Source: Mesohalobacter salilacus (GTDB taxonomy: Bacteria > Bacteroidota > Bacteroidia > Flavobacteriales > Flavobacteriaceae). From it: DNA of 42,456 bases. The position numbers were made by a program, and so were the translations under genes. Positions 34,307 through 42,417 of the stretch are shown here, piece by piece. The stretch spans positions 1-42,456 of the forward strand of contig RRZV01000048.1 in the NCBI GenBank assembly GCA_003931895.1, given 5' to 3'. Position 1 is the stretch's first letter, and each line of letters starts with the position of its first letter. The notes beneath the pieces are model-generated. The model was not told the DNA's origin and searched no databases. It saw only the letters and a list, made by a program, of their open reading frames with translations.

Positions 34307-34322
34307 TGTAACTCTTGTTACA
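34307..34322. promoter_or_regulatory. Crp/Fnr-family-like palindrome between hemN and a desaturase-family gene
   Basis: TGTAAC-TCTT-GTTACA is a perfect 6-bp inverted repeat with a four-base spacer, the geometry of Crp/Fnr family sites. Its centre lies about 42 bases before the expected transcription start of the plus-strand gene at 34357, the usual place for an activator of this family, and about 95 from the hemN start site. The binding protein is not known. Confidence 0.5.
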
Positions 34323-34344
34323 AGCTTTAAACTTAGAAAAATAG

Positions 34345-34352
34345 TATTTTTG
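34345..34352 (+). promoter_or_regulatory. -7 box of the desaturase-family gene
   Basis: TATTTTTG matches TAnnTTTG exactly and ends four bases before the ATG at 34357, so the transcript may be leaderless or nearly so. No good -33 TTG is found at normal distance, which would fit dependence on an activator at 34307-34322. Confidence 0.45.
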
Positions 34353-34356
34353 TAGT

Positions 34357-35229
34357 ATGGAAAAGTATTGGGAAATATTTTTAAATTCTTTTGTAGGCTA
34401 TTTTAATTATCTGGTTGAAGAAATTACTCAACCTAAACTCATGGGATATTTTTATTGGTTGATAGGATTATCACTTTTAGTGATGGTTTTAGAAGTTATT
34501 TTTCCTTGGAGGAAACAACAGAAATTTTTCAGACAGGGATTTTGGTTGGATTTGTTTTATATTTTTTTCAACTTCTTTTTGTTTTCTTTGATAGGTTACA
34601 ATGCGGTTTCTAATGTATTCGTTAACTTGTTTAATGATGCGTTGGCTGCTGTTGGCATTGAAAATTTAGTCGCTATTAATATTGCCCAATTACCGGTGTG
34701 GTCGCAGTTGCTCATCATGTTTATCATTGCCGACTTTATTCAGTGGAATGTTCACGTTCAATTGCATAAGCGTGATTGGCTATGGAAATTTCACAAAGTC
34801 CATCACAGTGTCAAGGAAATGGGGTTTGCTGCGCAATTTCGTTTTCACTTTATGGAAACCGTCATTTATAAATCCATTCAATACGTCCCATTAGCGATGA
34901 TTGGCTTTGGTATTCAAGAATTCTTTTTGGTCCACATGATAGGTGTTTTTATAGGTCATCTTAACCATGCAAATGTGGGTTGGAATTACGGGGTTTTTAA
35001 ATATGTATTAAACAATCCTAAAATGCACATTTGGCATCACGCTAAAGCTCTGCCAACACAACATCAAAAAGGAGTCAATTTTGGTTTGACATTAAGTGTT
35101 TGGGACTATATTTTTGGAACGGCTTATATCCCTAAAGAAGGTAAGAACATCGAACTTGGTTTTGAAAAGGATGAAAACTATCCGAAAAGCTTTTGGGGGC
35201 AAGTGGTGCAGCCTTTTAAGGATAGATAA
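34357..35229 (+). CDS. Sterol desaturase / fatty acid hydroxylase superfamily membrane enzyme
   Basis: A 290-residue integral membrane di-iron oxygenase. Hydrophobic helices run at about 30-50, 62-90, 113-130 and 175-200. The histidine boxes are HVQLH (133-137), HKVHH (146-150), HLNH (201-204) and HIWHH (224-228), with QHQKGVNFG following. The superfamily hydroxylates or desaturates sterols, fatty acids, sphingoid lipids or carotenoids using oxygen. The substrate here is unknown. Since a sulfonolipid cassette lies 3 kb away, lipid hydroxylation is one option, but they are not in one operon. It is divergent from hemN, sharing the 152-base control region, and converges with a split DUF6695-type gene. 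Confidence 0.88.
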   Translation: MEKYWEIFLNSFVGYFNYLVEEITQPKLMGYFYWLIGLSLLVMVLEVIFPWRKQQKFFRQGFWLDLFYIFFNFFLFSLIGYNAVSNVFVNLFNDALAAVGIENLVAINIAQLPVWSQLLIMFIIADFIQWNVHVQLHKRDWLWKFHKVHHSVKEMGFAAQFRFHFMETVIYKSIQYVPLAMIGFGIQEFFLVHMIGVFIGHLNHANVGWNYGVFKYVLNNPKMHIWHHAKALPTQHQKGVNFGLTLSVWDYIFGTAYIPKEGKNIELGFEKDENYPKSFWGQVVQPFKDR

Positions 35230-35237
35230 TTAAGAAT

Positions 35238-35567
35238 TTAAAATTTTGAATTTTGAATTCGATTTAGTTTCAAGATGTTACCACGTTGTTTAATATGCAC
35301 AAACGCACAATGGCTAAGATGAATAAATTTGTAATCCTTGTTTAGGTTTAAACTTTTATTAGAATTCTCAATCTCAAACAATCCTTGACATTCTATTTTT
35401 CCTTTAGGGCTATAACGTGTGATTTCAAACCTGTGGTTTTTTGATGTATAATCTATTGTAAACCAAGACCCTGCACCTTCACCAGCTAACCATTGAGCAT
35501 GCTTAGGTAAAAATTCGGGACGTTGAGGTTCCGGTAAAGTTGGGCTTAAGTTGTTAGGATTTCGCAC
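35238..35567 (-). CDS. DUF6695-like protein, C-terminal part (split by frameshift)
   Basis: A 109-residue frame starting at GTG 35567, overlapping the end of the upstream frame by 22 bases. It carries RNPNNLSPTLPEPQRPEFLP, AQWLAGEGAGSWF and YSPKGKIECQGLF, which I recall as the C-terminal portion of DUF6695-family proteins of about 330-340 residues. The upstream half (219 residues) lies in another frame, and 219 plus 109 gives the family length. The frame extends upstream only four codons (KYRA) before a stop, so a single indel near 35565-35585 would join them. It may be a broken gene, or an independently started second polypeptide. No canonical slippery heptamer is seen. Confidence 0.6.
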   Translation of the reverse strand: MRNPNNLSPTLPEPQRPEFLPKHAQWLAGEGAGSWFTIDYTSKNHRFEITRYSPKGKIECQGLFEIENSNKSLNLNKDYKFIHLSHCAFVHIKQRGNILKLNRIQNSKF

Positions 35568-36205
35568 TGCTCTATATTTTCATTAGATTCAATCTCCTTT
35601 TTGAACAGATTTGCCTTCTGTTGACAACTTAAATTTTTGACGATACCAATAGGAGTAGGACTCAAAGTTCTTGTAAAGGTAAGTTTAAACTTAAGTAGAT
35701 TTGAAGTGACAGCATTAAATAAAACACTGCGCACAAATCTTGAACAGTTGGTGCCTTTAATCACAAACGGGCCATAATCTATCACGCCTTGGTTTTGAAG
35801 AAATTTAGAACGATTAAAAGCCTTGTCAAAATCTATTATGGCCTGGCTAGCATAGAGCTGTCCATCTCCATGGCAAGCAGGATTTGATTGGATTTCATCT
35901 ATAATATCCTGGTAATTAACAAGTACTAATTTATCATTTAGTTGAGCTACTGTTGTAATTGTTAATTCGTGATCGGTAACTTCATCTCTTACACGACCGT
36001 AACCCTTTGGTGCATGATAGCGACCAAAATCAAAATAATGACACTTGCTATTTTTGGGGTTAATCAAAACAATTGCAGAATGCCCAACTTTGTAATAACG
36101 ATTTTTACAAATACCAAAAAACTCCGCAGGTTTATCGTACCATGATCCAGTTTGTTTACATTGGGTTTCAGGCCAGGCTAGAGCAATAGCTAAACTGTTT
36201 GGCAT
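35546..36205 (-). CDS. DUF6695-like protein, N-terminal part (split by frameshift)
   Basis: A 219-residue cytoplasmic protein with GHSAIVLI (41-48, His42), YFDFGRYHAPKGYGRVR (58-73), CHGDG (111-115) and YGPFVIKGTNCSRFV (144-158, Cys154). These blocks fit DUF6695 of Flavobacteriia (name from memory). The order of a GH-hydrophobic block followed by a NCSRFV block resembles circularly permuted papain-fold proteins (YiiX/LRAT type), so a thiol peptidase or amidase is conceivable; this is inference. The last residues (EQCEILTT) seem to be the wrong frame, as family-like sequence continues in the overlapping frame downstream. Its start overlaps the NRDE gene end by 16 bases. Confidence 0.7.
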   Translation of the reverse strand: MPNSLAIALAWPETQCKQTGSWYDKPAEFFGICKNRYYKVGHSAIVLINPKNSKCHYFDFGRYHAPKGYGRVRDEVTDHELTITTVAQLNDKLVLVNYQDIIDEIQSNPACHGDGQLYASQAIIDFDKAFNRSKFLQNQGVIDYGPFVIKGTNCSRFVRSVLFNAVTSNLLKFKLTFTRTLSPTPIGIVKNLSCQQKANLFKKEIESNENIEQCEILTT

Positions 36206-36918
36206 AACGTATTAAGGTTTAATTGATAATTTTTACTAGTCTCTAAATCTTTGTAAATAAAATTTCTGAATTTGGTATTTATGTTGATTTGAGACACACT
36301 TGTTGTTTTTAAATCTTGATCTCTTTGCATCATCATATCATTGGCCTTGTCTTTTGTATAACTTCCCGTATGGAAATTAATAGTATCCTGTGGTTTAATA
36401 GCTTTGTTTTGCCCTAAAAACACATCAAACCAGTCCCTTCGATTCTGTCTTTGAGTTTTGTTGTATAATGTGGCTGATGCCCATATATGGTGCATACTCG
36501 TATCAATATTTTTGGTATACTTTTTAACTCCATCCCAAACCAATTCCATAAAGTCAATAGAATCGTTATGATCTATCATCAAAAGTGTAAAGGGCTCCAC
36601 ATTTTCTAAGTTTACATCTTGAATAAATTTTTGATTAGAGTCGTATAAAAAACGCTCTTTCAAGACTTGTCCTCGACTTCTGTTATAGGGTAATTGGCGC
36701 TGATGCTTTTTAAAAGCTCCATTTAGTAAACACACTGAGATATTTTGATTGGATGAGGCAATCCATGTGCCACCAGCTTTTCTATCCTTAGGATAAACTA
36801 ATTGTTGATCGAGTTCCTTAAACACTTGAGGCGCTAGAGTTGGCCTAGAAGCTTGCTCATCACGATTAGAAGTTAAGCTAAAACCATCTTTATGCTTTAT
36901 GAATGTTACTGTGCACAT
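36190..36918 (-). CDS. NRDE family protein (TANGO2-like)
   Basis: A 242-residue protein starting MCTVTFI, with Cys2 and the NRDE block SNRDEQASRP (17-26), then GGTWIASS and VCLLNGAFKKH. In this family the initiator Met is probably removed, leaving an N-terminal Cys as in Ntn-hydrolases. The eukaryotic relative TANGO2 is linked to heme and lipid handling, and bacterial roles are unknown. The open frame extends upstream by 41 codons to 37041, but that extension lies inside the DinB-like gene and lacks conservation, so the ATG at 36918 is chosen. It overlaps the DinB gene by 13 bases and the DUF6695-like gene by 16, indicating coupled translation. Confidence 0.87.
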   Translation of the reverse strand: MCTVTFIKHKDGFSLTSNRDEQASRPTLAPQVFKELDQQLVYPKDRKAGGTWIASSNQNISVCLLNGAFKKHQRQLPYNRSRGQVLKERFLYDSNQKFIQDVNLENVEPFTLLMIDHNDSIDFMELVWDGVKKYTKNIDTSMHHIWASATLYNKTQRQNRRDWFDVFLGQNKAIKPQDTINFHTGSYTKDKANDMMMQRDQDLKTTSVSQININTKFRNFIYKDLETSKNYQLNLNTLCQTV

Positions 36919-37409
36919 TGTTTTTGATTTCTTAAGGTTGATGGTGCTATTCCAAAACTTTGATCTACTAAATGTAAACAGTTCAATTCTTTTAGTCCTG
37001 TTTTTACTAAAGCTTGATGATGAATACAATGTTCTAAGCAAAACCCGAGTTCCCTATAAAGTGAAGAATGCATACAAACTTCATCATCAACGTCAGAAGT
37101 ATAATTGGCTTTGACTTCAATGCTCCGGTTAGCCTTAATTGTTTTGATTTGATCTATAATTTGATCAATAACATTTGAAGCTACTTCGGGTTGTGACTGA
37201 AGGTCAAGTTGGCGTTTACGCTCATCGTAATTTACAATTTTATCTTCAAGCCCTTTAAATAGACAAATATAAAACTCAAGTGCATGCCTAATATGTTGAC
37301 CAAGGCTAGATTCAAATAAAGTACTGCAGGGCTTTTGGTATTCAGTATCAGAAATATTTTGAGTTAAATCCTTGATTTGATTAAGGTTATCGATGCAGTA
37401 TTCTATCAT
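36906..37409 (-). CDS. DinB-like four-helix metal-binding protein
   Basis: A 167-residue protein with the likely metal ligands of the DinB/YfiT fold: LGQHIRHALEFY (His39, His42) in the first half and EHCIHHQALV (His127, His130, His131) in the second, followed by FGIAPSTLRN. DinB-like proteins include thiol transferases (bacillithiol, mycothiol) and many with unknown activity. It is the first gene of an overlapping minus-strand trio with NRDE and DUF6695-type genes. The start ATG at 37409 has AT-rich upstream sequence with no clear promoter. Family call is good; function is not known. Confidence 0.82.
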   Translation of the reverse strand: MIEYCIDNLNQIKDLTQNISDTEYQKPCSTLFESSLGQHIRHALEFYICLFKGLEDKIVNYDERKRQLDLQSQPEVASNVIDQIIDQIKTIKANRSIEVKANYTSDVDDEVCMHSSLYRELGFCLEHCIHHQALVKTGLKELNCLHLVDQSFGIAPSTLRNQKQCAQ

Positions 37410-37566
37410 AGTTTAAAAAATATCTTAACAAAAATATAATAATCTTTGGATTATTCCATAAATCTAGGCATCTAACCTAAAATAAAGAAACACAAAATAT
37501 GTCGTTTACATTAAAAAAAGTTTACAATTTCTTTATATTAGGAACTTAATTAAAGATGGTCTTATT

Positions 37567-39195
37567 ATGAAAAAAATATTTTATCTATGTCTTATAGGAT
37601 TTTTGATTTCTTGTCAAAATCCTACTCCAGCAGATTTAATTGTATATAATTCAAAAATCTATACTGTTGATAGTGTGTTTTCTGTTCAAGAAGCCATGGC
37701 TATAAAAGATGGTAAAATTTTAGAAGTGAATACAACTGAAAATATTCTAAAGAATTATCAATCAGATAAAAAGCTTGAACTAAAAGACAAATTTATTTAT
37801 CCTGGAATTAATGATGCGCATGCGCATTTGTATGGTCTAGGTCAGAATTTGAGAGGTGTAAATTTAAAAGAAGCCAAAAGCTTTGATGAAATTGTACAAC
37901 GCCTAGTGGATTATCAGAACCAGTATCAATCTGAGTTTATTTTAGGTCGGGGTTGGGATCAAAATGACTGGGATGTGAAAGATTTTCCAACAAAAGATAC
38001 TTTAGACTTCTTGTTTCCAGATACACCAATAGCTCTGACACGAATTGACGGTCATGCCATGTTGGTGAACCAAAAAGCATTAGATCTAGCAGGTATTGAT
38101 GAAAATACAGAAGCCAATGGTGGAGAAATTATAAAGGAAAATGATAAGCTTACAGGTGTACTTGTCGATAATCCTATGTCTAAAATTAAAGCTATAATTC
38201 CACCGTTAACAAAAGCTGAGGTGAAAGAAGCACTGTTGAAAGCTGAAGCCATTGCCTTAGAAAACGGATTGACGAGCCTTACCGATGCGGGCTTGTCTAA
38301 AGAAGTGATATTGACAATTAAAGAGATGCATAAAAACAATGAACTAAAAATTCGCATCAACGCTATGGTTAGCAATACCCGGGAAGATATTGATTATTTT
38401 CTCAATAAAGGCATTCTAAAAACCCCAAGGCTTCGTGTAGGCTCAGTTAAAGTCTATGCTGATGGAGCTTTAGGTTCTCGTGGTGCGGCTTTAAAAGAAC
38501 CTTACACCGATCAAGCCAATCATTTTGGAGCTATGGTGATTAGTTTAGACAACTTTGATGATTTAGCTAAAAAATTAGCTAAATCTGAATTTCAAATGAA
38601 TACACATGCCATTGGCGATTCGGCTAACTCGGTCGTATTAAAAACCTATCAAAAATACCTCAATGAAACACCTGACAGACGATGGCGAGTAGAACACGCG
38701 CAAGTTTTAGACTCAGCTGAGTACAATTATTTTTCTAAAAATATCATACCCTCAGTTCAACCAACACATGCTACAAGCGATATGTACTGGGCTGAAGATA
38801 GGTTAGGCGAGCAGCGTATCAAACATGCTTATGCTTACAAAAGACTTTTGGATGAGGCTGGTGTTTTGCCTTTAGGTACAGACTTCCCTGTGGAGGAAGT
38901 TAATCCCATGTTGACATTTTACGCTGCTGTAAGCAGACAAGATACAAAGGGATATCCAGAAAACGGCTTTCAACCTCAAAATGCTTTATCTCGAAAAGCA
39001 ACCTTAAAAGGAATGACCATCTGGGCGGCATTTGCAGCTTTTGAAGACCAAGAAAAAGGAAGTTTAGAAGTAGGAAAATTTGCAGATTTTATTATCTTAA
39101 ACAAAGACTTAATGACTATTGATGTCAATAAAGTACCTGAACTGAAAGTACAGAAAACTTATATCAATGGGGAATTGGTTTATGAAAATAATTGA
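37567..39195 (+). CDS. YtcJ-like amidohydrolase, lipoprotein
   Basis: A 542-residue metal-dependent hydrolase of the amidohydrolase_3 (YtcJ) group. The start MKKIFYLCLIGFLISC is a lipoprotein signal with Cys16 as lipid site, so the enzyme is probably anchored outside the cytoplasm, unlike most of the family. Metal-site motifs are NDAHAHLYG (82-90), VYADGALGSRG, NTHAIGDSANS, RVEHAQV and PLGTDFPVEEVNP near the end. The substrate (imidazolone-like, formamide or other cyclic amide) is not readable. It precedes nnr by 57 bases and hutH further on, all on plus. HutH proximity makes an imidazole-related substrate imaginable but unproven. Confidence 0.88.
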   Translation: MKKIFYLCLIGFLISCQNPTPADLIVYNSKIYTVDSVFSVQEAMAIKDGKILEVNTTENILKNYQSDKKLELKDKFIYPGINDAHAHLYGLGQNLRGVNLKEAKSFDEIVQRLVDYQNQYQSEFILGRGWDQNDWDVKDFPTKDTLDFLFPDTPIALTRIDGHAMLVNQKALDLAGIDENTEANGGEIIKENDKLTGVLVDNPMSKIKAIIPPLTKAEVKEALLKAEAIALENGLTSLTDAGLSKEVILTIKEMHKNNELKIRINAMVSNTREDIDYFLNKGILKTPRLRVGSVKVYADGALGSRGAALKEPYTDQANHFGAMVISLDNFDDLAKKLAKSEFQMNTHAIGDSANSVVLKTYQKYLNETPDRRWRVEHAQVLDSAEYNYFSKNIIPSVQPTHATSDMYWAEDRLGEQRIKHAYAYKRLLDEAGVLPLGTDFPVEEVNPMLTFYAAVSRQDTKGYPENGFQPQNALSRKATLKGMTIWAAFAAFEDQEKGSLEVGKFADFIILNKDLMTIDVNKVPELKVQKTYINGELVYENN

Positions 39196-39252
39196 AAACA
39201 CTCTGCAATTTTATCCTTAGGTCGATAGAAAGATTTAAAAGAAGTAAATTAA

Positions 39253-40767
39253 ATGAAAATATTAACGCCATCTCAACTTCAAAAAACTGATGCTTATACG
39301 ATTGAACATCAGCAAATTTCTTCGTGGGAATTGATGGAACGCGCATCATTGGCCGCTTTAAAAGAAATAAAGAACATAACACTAAATCCACAGCCAGTAA
39401 CTGTTTTAGCAGGAAGTGGAAATAATGGTGGTGATGGTTTGGCTATAGCTTATCATCTTGATCAATTGGGCTACAAGGTCAATGTTTTGTTATTAAAATA
39501 CACGCCTAAATTGTCTAAAGACTGTAAAATCAATTTAGACCGTTTAAAAGCTAACACTTCAATTAACATCCAAGAATATATTGACACTTCATCTATTGAA
39601 GATTTAAAAATAGAATCTATTATTATTGACGCTGTTTTTGGAATAGGCTTAAACCGAACATTGCCCAATTTTGTTGAAAAAATTATTTCAAGTGCTAATA
39701 AGAGAACTGCGCTTCGTATTGCTGTTGATCTGCCGAGTGGCTTATTTCTTAGTAAATTAACCCCTGAAAATGCTAAAGTATTTAAAGCTGAATATACGTT
39801 GACATTTCAGTGTCCAAAACTCAATTTCTTTTTACCTGCTTATGGAAATGACCTCGGGGAAATCAAAATTATTGATATTGGTTTAGATCAAGATTTTATT
39901 GATCATCTTGAAACAGAATATGAATATGTAGATGAAAAATTTATAACTAAATTTTATAAAACCCGTCAACGTTTTTCACACAAGGGTAATTATGGACATT
40001 TGCTTATTGTTGGTGGTCAATACGGTATGATGGGTAGTGTGAGTTTAGCGGCCAAATCAGCGTTGAAGTCAGGCGTTGGTAAAGTGACAGTTTTAAGCCC
40101 TAAATGTGGCGTTGAGGTTTTACAGCAGTCCGTCCCAGAAGCTATGGTAATTGCAGCAGATCAAAATGAATCTGTAAGTCCAAAAGAGTTAAAATTTGAA
40201 CCTTCAAATATTTGTATTGGTATGGGTTTAGGTCAAAGTGAACAAGCATTAGGTACATTAAAATATTTTATAACAGAAGCCAAAACCCCTATGCTAATTG
40301 ATGCTGATGGTATTAATCTATTAGCCCAAAACAAAGACTTTCTCAAAGCTTTACCTGCTCAAAGTATATTAACGCCACATCAAGGCGAACTTAAAAGATT
40401 AATAGGCGAGTGGCAAGATGATTATGATAAACTTGAAAAGGTGAAATCCTTTGTCAAAACTTATAATGTAATTTTGGTTGCAAAAGATGCTTATACTTTT
40501 ATAGCAAGTCAAGATAAAATTTATATCAATTCCACAGGCAATGCAGGTCTAGCAACAGCAGGAAGTGGCGATACCTTGTCTGGCATTATTTCGAGCTTCC
40601 TTTGCCAAAAATATTTACCAATAGAAGCTTCAATTTTAGGTGTTTATGCTCATGGCAAAGCTGCTGATATCTACGCTAATAAATATGATGAAAATTCTTT
40701 GATTGCATCAGATATTATTAAATATTTAAAAAATGTGTTTTTACAATTAAAATCTCACAAACATTAG
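39253..40767 (+). CDS. nnr: Bifunctional NAD(P)H-hydrate epimerase / dehydratase
   Basis: Repairs hydrated NAD(P)H. The N-terminal half (about 1-215) is the epimerase NnrE: MKILTPSQLQKTDAYTIE, SWELMERAS, AGSGNNGGDGLAIAYHL and IIDAVFGIGLNR. The C-terminal half (about 235-504) is the ADP/ATP-dependent dehydratase NnrD: FSHKGNYGHLLIVGGQYGMMGS, LTPHQGEL and NAGLATAGSGDTLSGIISSFL. Both halves look complete. It lies between an amidohydrolase gene and hutH on the plus strand, with small gaps (57 and 46 bases); a single transcript is possible. Cytoplasmic housekeeping. Confidence 0.95.
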   Translation: MKILTPSQLQKTDAYTIEHQQISSWELMERASLAALKEIKNITLNPQPVTVLAGSGNNGGDGLAIAYHLDQLGYKVNVLLLKYTPKLSKDCKINLDRLKANTSINIQEYIDTSSIEDLKIESIIIDAVFGIGLNRTLPNFVEKIISSANKRTALRIAVDLPSGLFLSKLTPENAKVFKAEYTLTFQCPKLNFFLPAYGNDLGEIKIIDIGLDQDFIDHLETEYEYVDEKFITKFYKTRQRFSHKGNYGHLLIVGGQYGMMGSVSLAAKSALKSGVGKVTVLSPKCGVEVLQQSVPEAMVIAADQNESVSPKELKFEPSNICIGMGLGQSEQALGTLKYFITEAKTPMLIDADGINLLAQNKDFLKALPAQSILTPHQGELKRLIGEWQDDYDKLEKVKSFVKTYNVILVAKDAYTFIASQDKIYINSTGNAGLATAGSGDTLSGIISSFLCQKYLPIEASILGVYAHGKAADIYANKYDENSLIASDIIKYLKNVFLQLKSHKH

Positions 40768-40813
40768 TTTATAAAATGTTAATTTCGCATTACAAATTTA
40801 GTAGAGGTAAATT

Positions 40814-42322
40814 ATGTCTAAAGTTCATTATATTAATTCTAAACCACTATCAGTTGATAATGTTGAAACCATTTTGAATTCAAATTATCAGCTTGAGTTA
40901 AGCAGTGAAGCCCGTCAAAATATAATAAAATGTAGAAATTATTTAGATAATAAGCAAAACCAAAACGACCTTCCTATGTACGGAATCAACACAGGTTTTG
41001 GGTCTTTATGTAACGTCAAAATTTCTAAAGAACACCTAGCTCAACTTCAAGAAAATCTAGTGCTTTCTCATGCTTGTGGTACAGGCAATCAAGTAAAAGA
41101 TGAGATAGTTAAACTGATGATTTTTTTAAAAATTCAGTCTTTGAGTTATGGCTATTCTGGCGTGAGTTTAGAGCTTGTAGAACGATTGATTTTCTTTTAC
41201 AATAACAATATTATTCCATTAGTTTACGAACAAGGATCACTAGGCGCATCGGGTGATTTAGCTCCTTTAGCTCATATGTCATTGCCACTATTAGGTAAAG
41301 GTAAAGTCAAATATAAAAATCAAATCAGAAAAAGTACTAAGGTCTTAAATGAATTAAATATACAAGCCTTATCACTCAAATCCAAAGAAGGCTTAGCTTT
41401 ACTTAACGGCACACAATTTATGAGCGCACACGGTGTTTGGGCTTTGATTCAAGCCAAATACCTTATGGGTTATGCGGATTTCATAGGAGCGATCTCTGCA
41501 GATGCTTTTGATTGTAATTTATCACCCTTTGATGATTTGGTGCACAAAGTTAGACCACATAAAGGTCAATTGGAAACCGCAAAACAAGTAAGAAATTATT
41601 TAAAAGGTAGTGAAATTGCTGTCCGAGAAAAGGAAAATGTTCAGGACCCTTACTCTTTCCGATGTATTCCTCAAGTACATGGCGCTACAAAGGATGCTAT
41701 AAGTTATGTATTTAAGACTGTAAAAACAGAAATTAATGCGGTAACCGACAACCCTAATATTTTTGTAGAAGACGATAAAGTCATTTCTGGAGGTAATTTT
41801 CACGGTCAGCCTTTAGCTATTGCAATGGATGTCATGGCTATAGCTTTATCAGAACTGGGGAATATTTCAGAACGCCGAACTTATCAATTAGTTTCTGGCT
41901 TAAGAGGCTTACCCGATTTTTTAGTCGATAATCCCGGTTTGAATAGTGGATTTATGATTCCGCAGTATACTGCAGCTAGTATTGTGAGTCAAAATAAACA
42001 ATTGTGTACACCAGCAAGCGTTGATTCTATTGTCTCCTCTAACGGTCAAGAAGATCACGTCAGTATGGGTGCTAATGCAGCCACTAAATTGCTAAAAGTT
42101 GTTGACAATATTGAAACGATATTAGCAATTGAGCTATTCAATGCCAGTCAAGCCTTATTTTTTAGAAGACCTTTAAAAAGTTCAGAACATATTGAAAATT
42201 TTCTGTCTCTTTATCAGAAAAAAATTCCTATTGTTAAAAACGATAAATTGATGTCTGAAGAGATTTTTAAGACAAAAGAATTTTTATCTACAAATGATGC
42301 TAAAAGTTTTTTAAAGTTATAA
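40814..42322 (+). CDS. hutH: Histidine ammonia-lyase
   Basis: Removes ammonia from L-histidine to give urocanate, the first step of histidine breakdown. The 502-residue protein has YGINTGFGSL (57-66, with the catalytic Tyr57), the MIO-forming ASG triad (145-147) in GSLGASGDLAPLAHMSLPLLG, then TDNPNIF, SGGNFHGQPLA and SSNGQEDHVSMGANAATK. These fit the HutH branch; tyrosine or phenylalanine lyases share the fold and are less likely. The usual partners hutU, hutI and hutG are absent from the window; they may lie beyond its edge, but a tRNA gene follows immediately. AGAGG at 40803-40807 offers a weak ribosome site. Confidence 0.92.
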   Translation: MSKVHYINSKPLSVDNVETILNSNYQLELSSEARQNIIKCRNYLDNKQNQNDLPMYGINTGFGSLCNVKISKEHLAQLQENLVLSHACGTGNQVKDEIVKLMIFLKIQSLSYGYSGVSLELVERLIFFYNNNIIPLVYEQGSLGASGDLAPLAHMSLPLLGKGKVKYKNQIRKSTKVLNELNIQALSLKSKEGLALLNGTQFMSAHGVWALIQAKYLMGYADFIGAISADAFDCNLSPFDDLVHKVRPHKGQLETAKQVRNYLKGSEIAVREKENVQDPYSFRCIPQVHGATKDAISYVFKTVKTEINAVTDNPNIFVEDDKVISGGNFHGQPLAIAMDVMAIALSELGNISERRTYQLVSGLRGLPDFLVDNPGLNSGFMIPQYTAASIVSQNKQLCTPASVDSIVSSNGQEDHVSMGANAATKLLKVVDNIETILAIELFNASQALFFRRPLKSSEHIENFLSLYQKKIPIVKNDKLMSEEIFKTKEFLSTNDAKSFLKL

Positions 42323-42342
42323 ATTTGCGACTCATTTATTTT

Positions 42343-42417
42343 CGGGATGTAGCTTAGTCCGGTTAAAGTGCGCGTCTGGGGGGCGCGAGATCGGAGGTTC
42401 GAATCCTCTCATCCCGA
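42343..42417 (+). tRNA. tRNA-Pro, anticodon GGG
   Basis: Acceptor arm CGGGATG (42343-42349) pairs with CATCCCG (42410-42416), with discriminator A at 42417. The anticodon stem CGCGT/GCGCG encloses the loop CTGGGGG, giving anticodon GGG (Pro). The T arm GAGG-TTCGAAT-CCTC is canonical. CCA is not encoded (ACT follows). It starts 20 bases after the hutH stop. Confidence 0.95.

Noticed and set aside
35560-35590. Programmed -1 frameshift site in the DUF6695-like gene
   Set aside because: No X-XXY-YYZ heptamer in the right phase was found between the stop of the new frame and the end of the old one; a plain indel is simpler.
36919-37041. 41-codon extension of the NRDE protein
   Set aside because: The family starts with Met-Cys, and the extension lies within the DinB-like gene on another frame.
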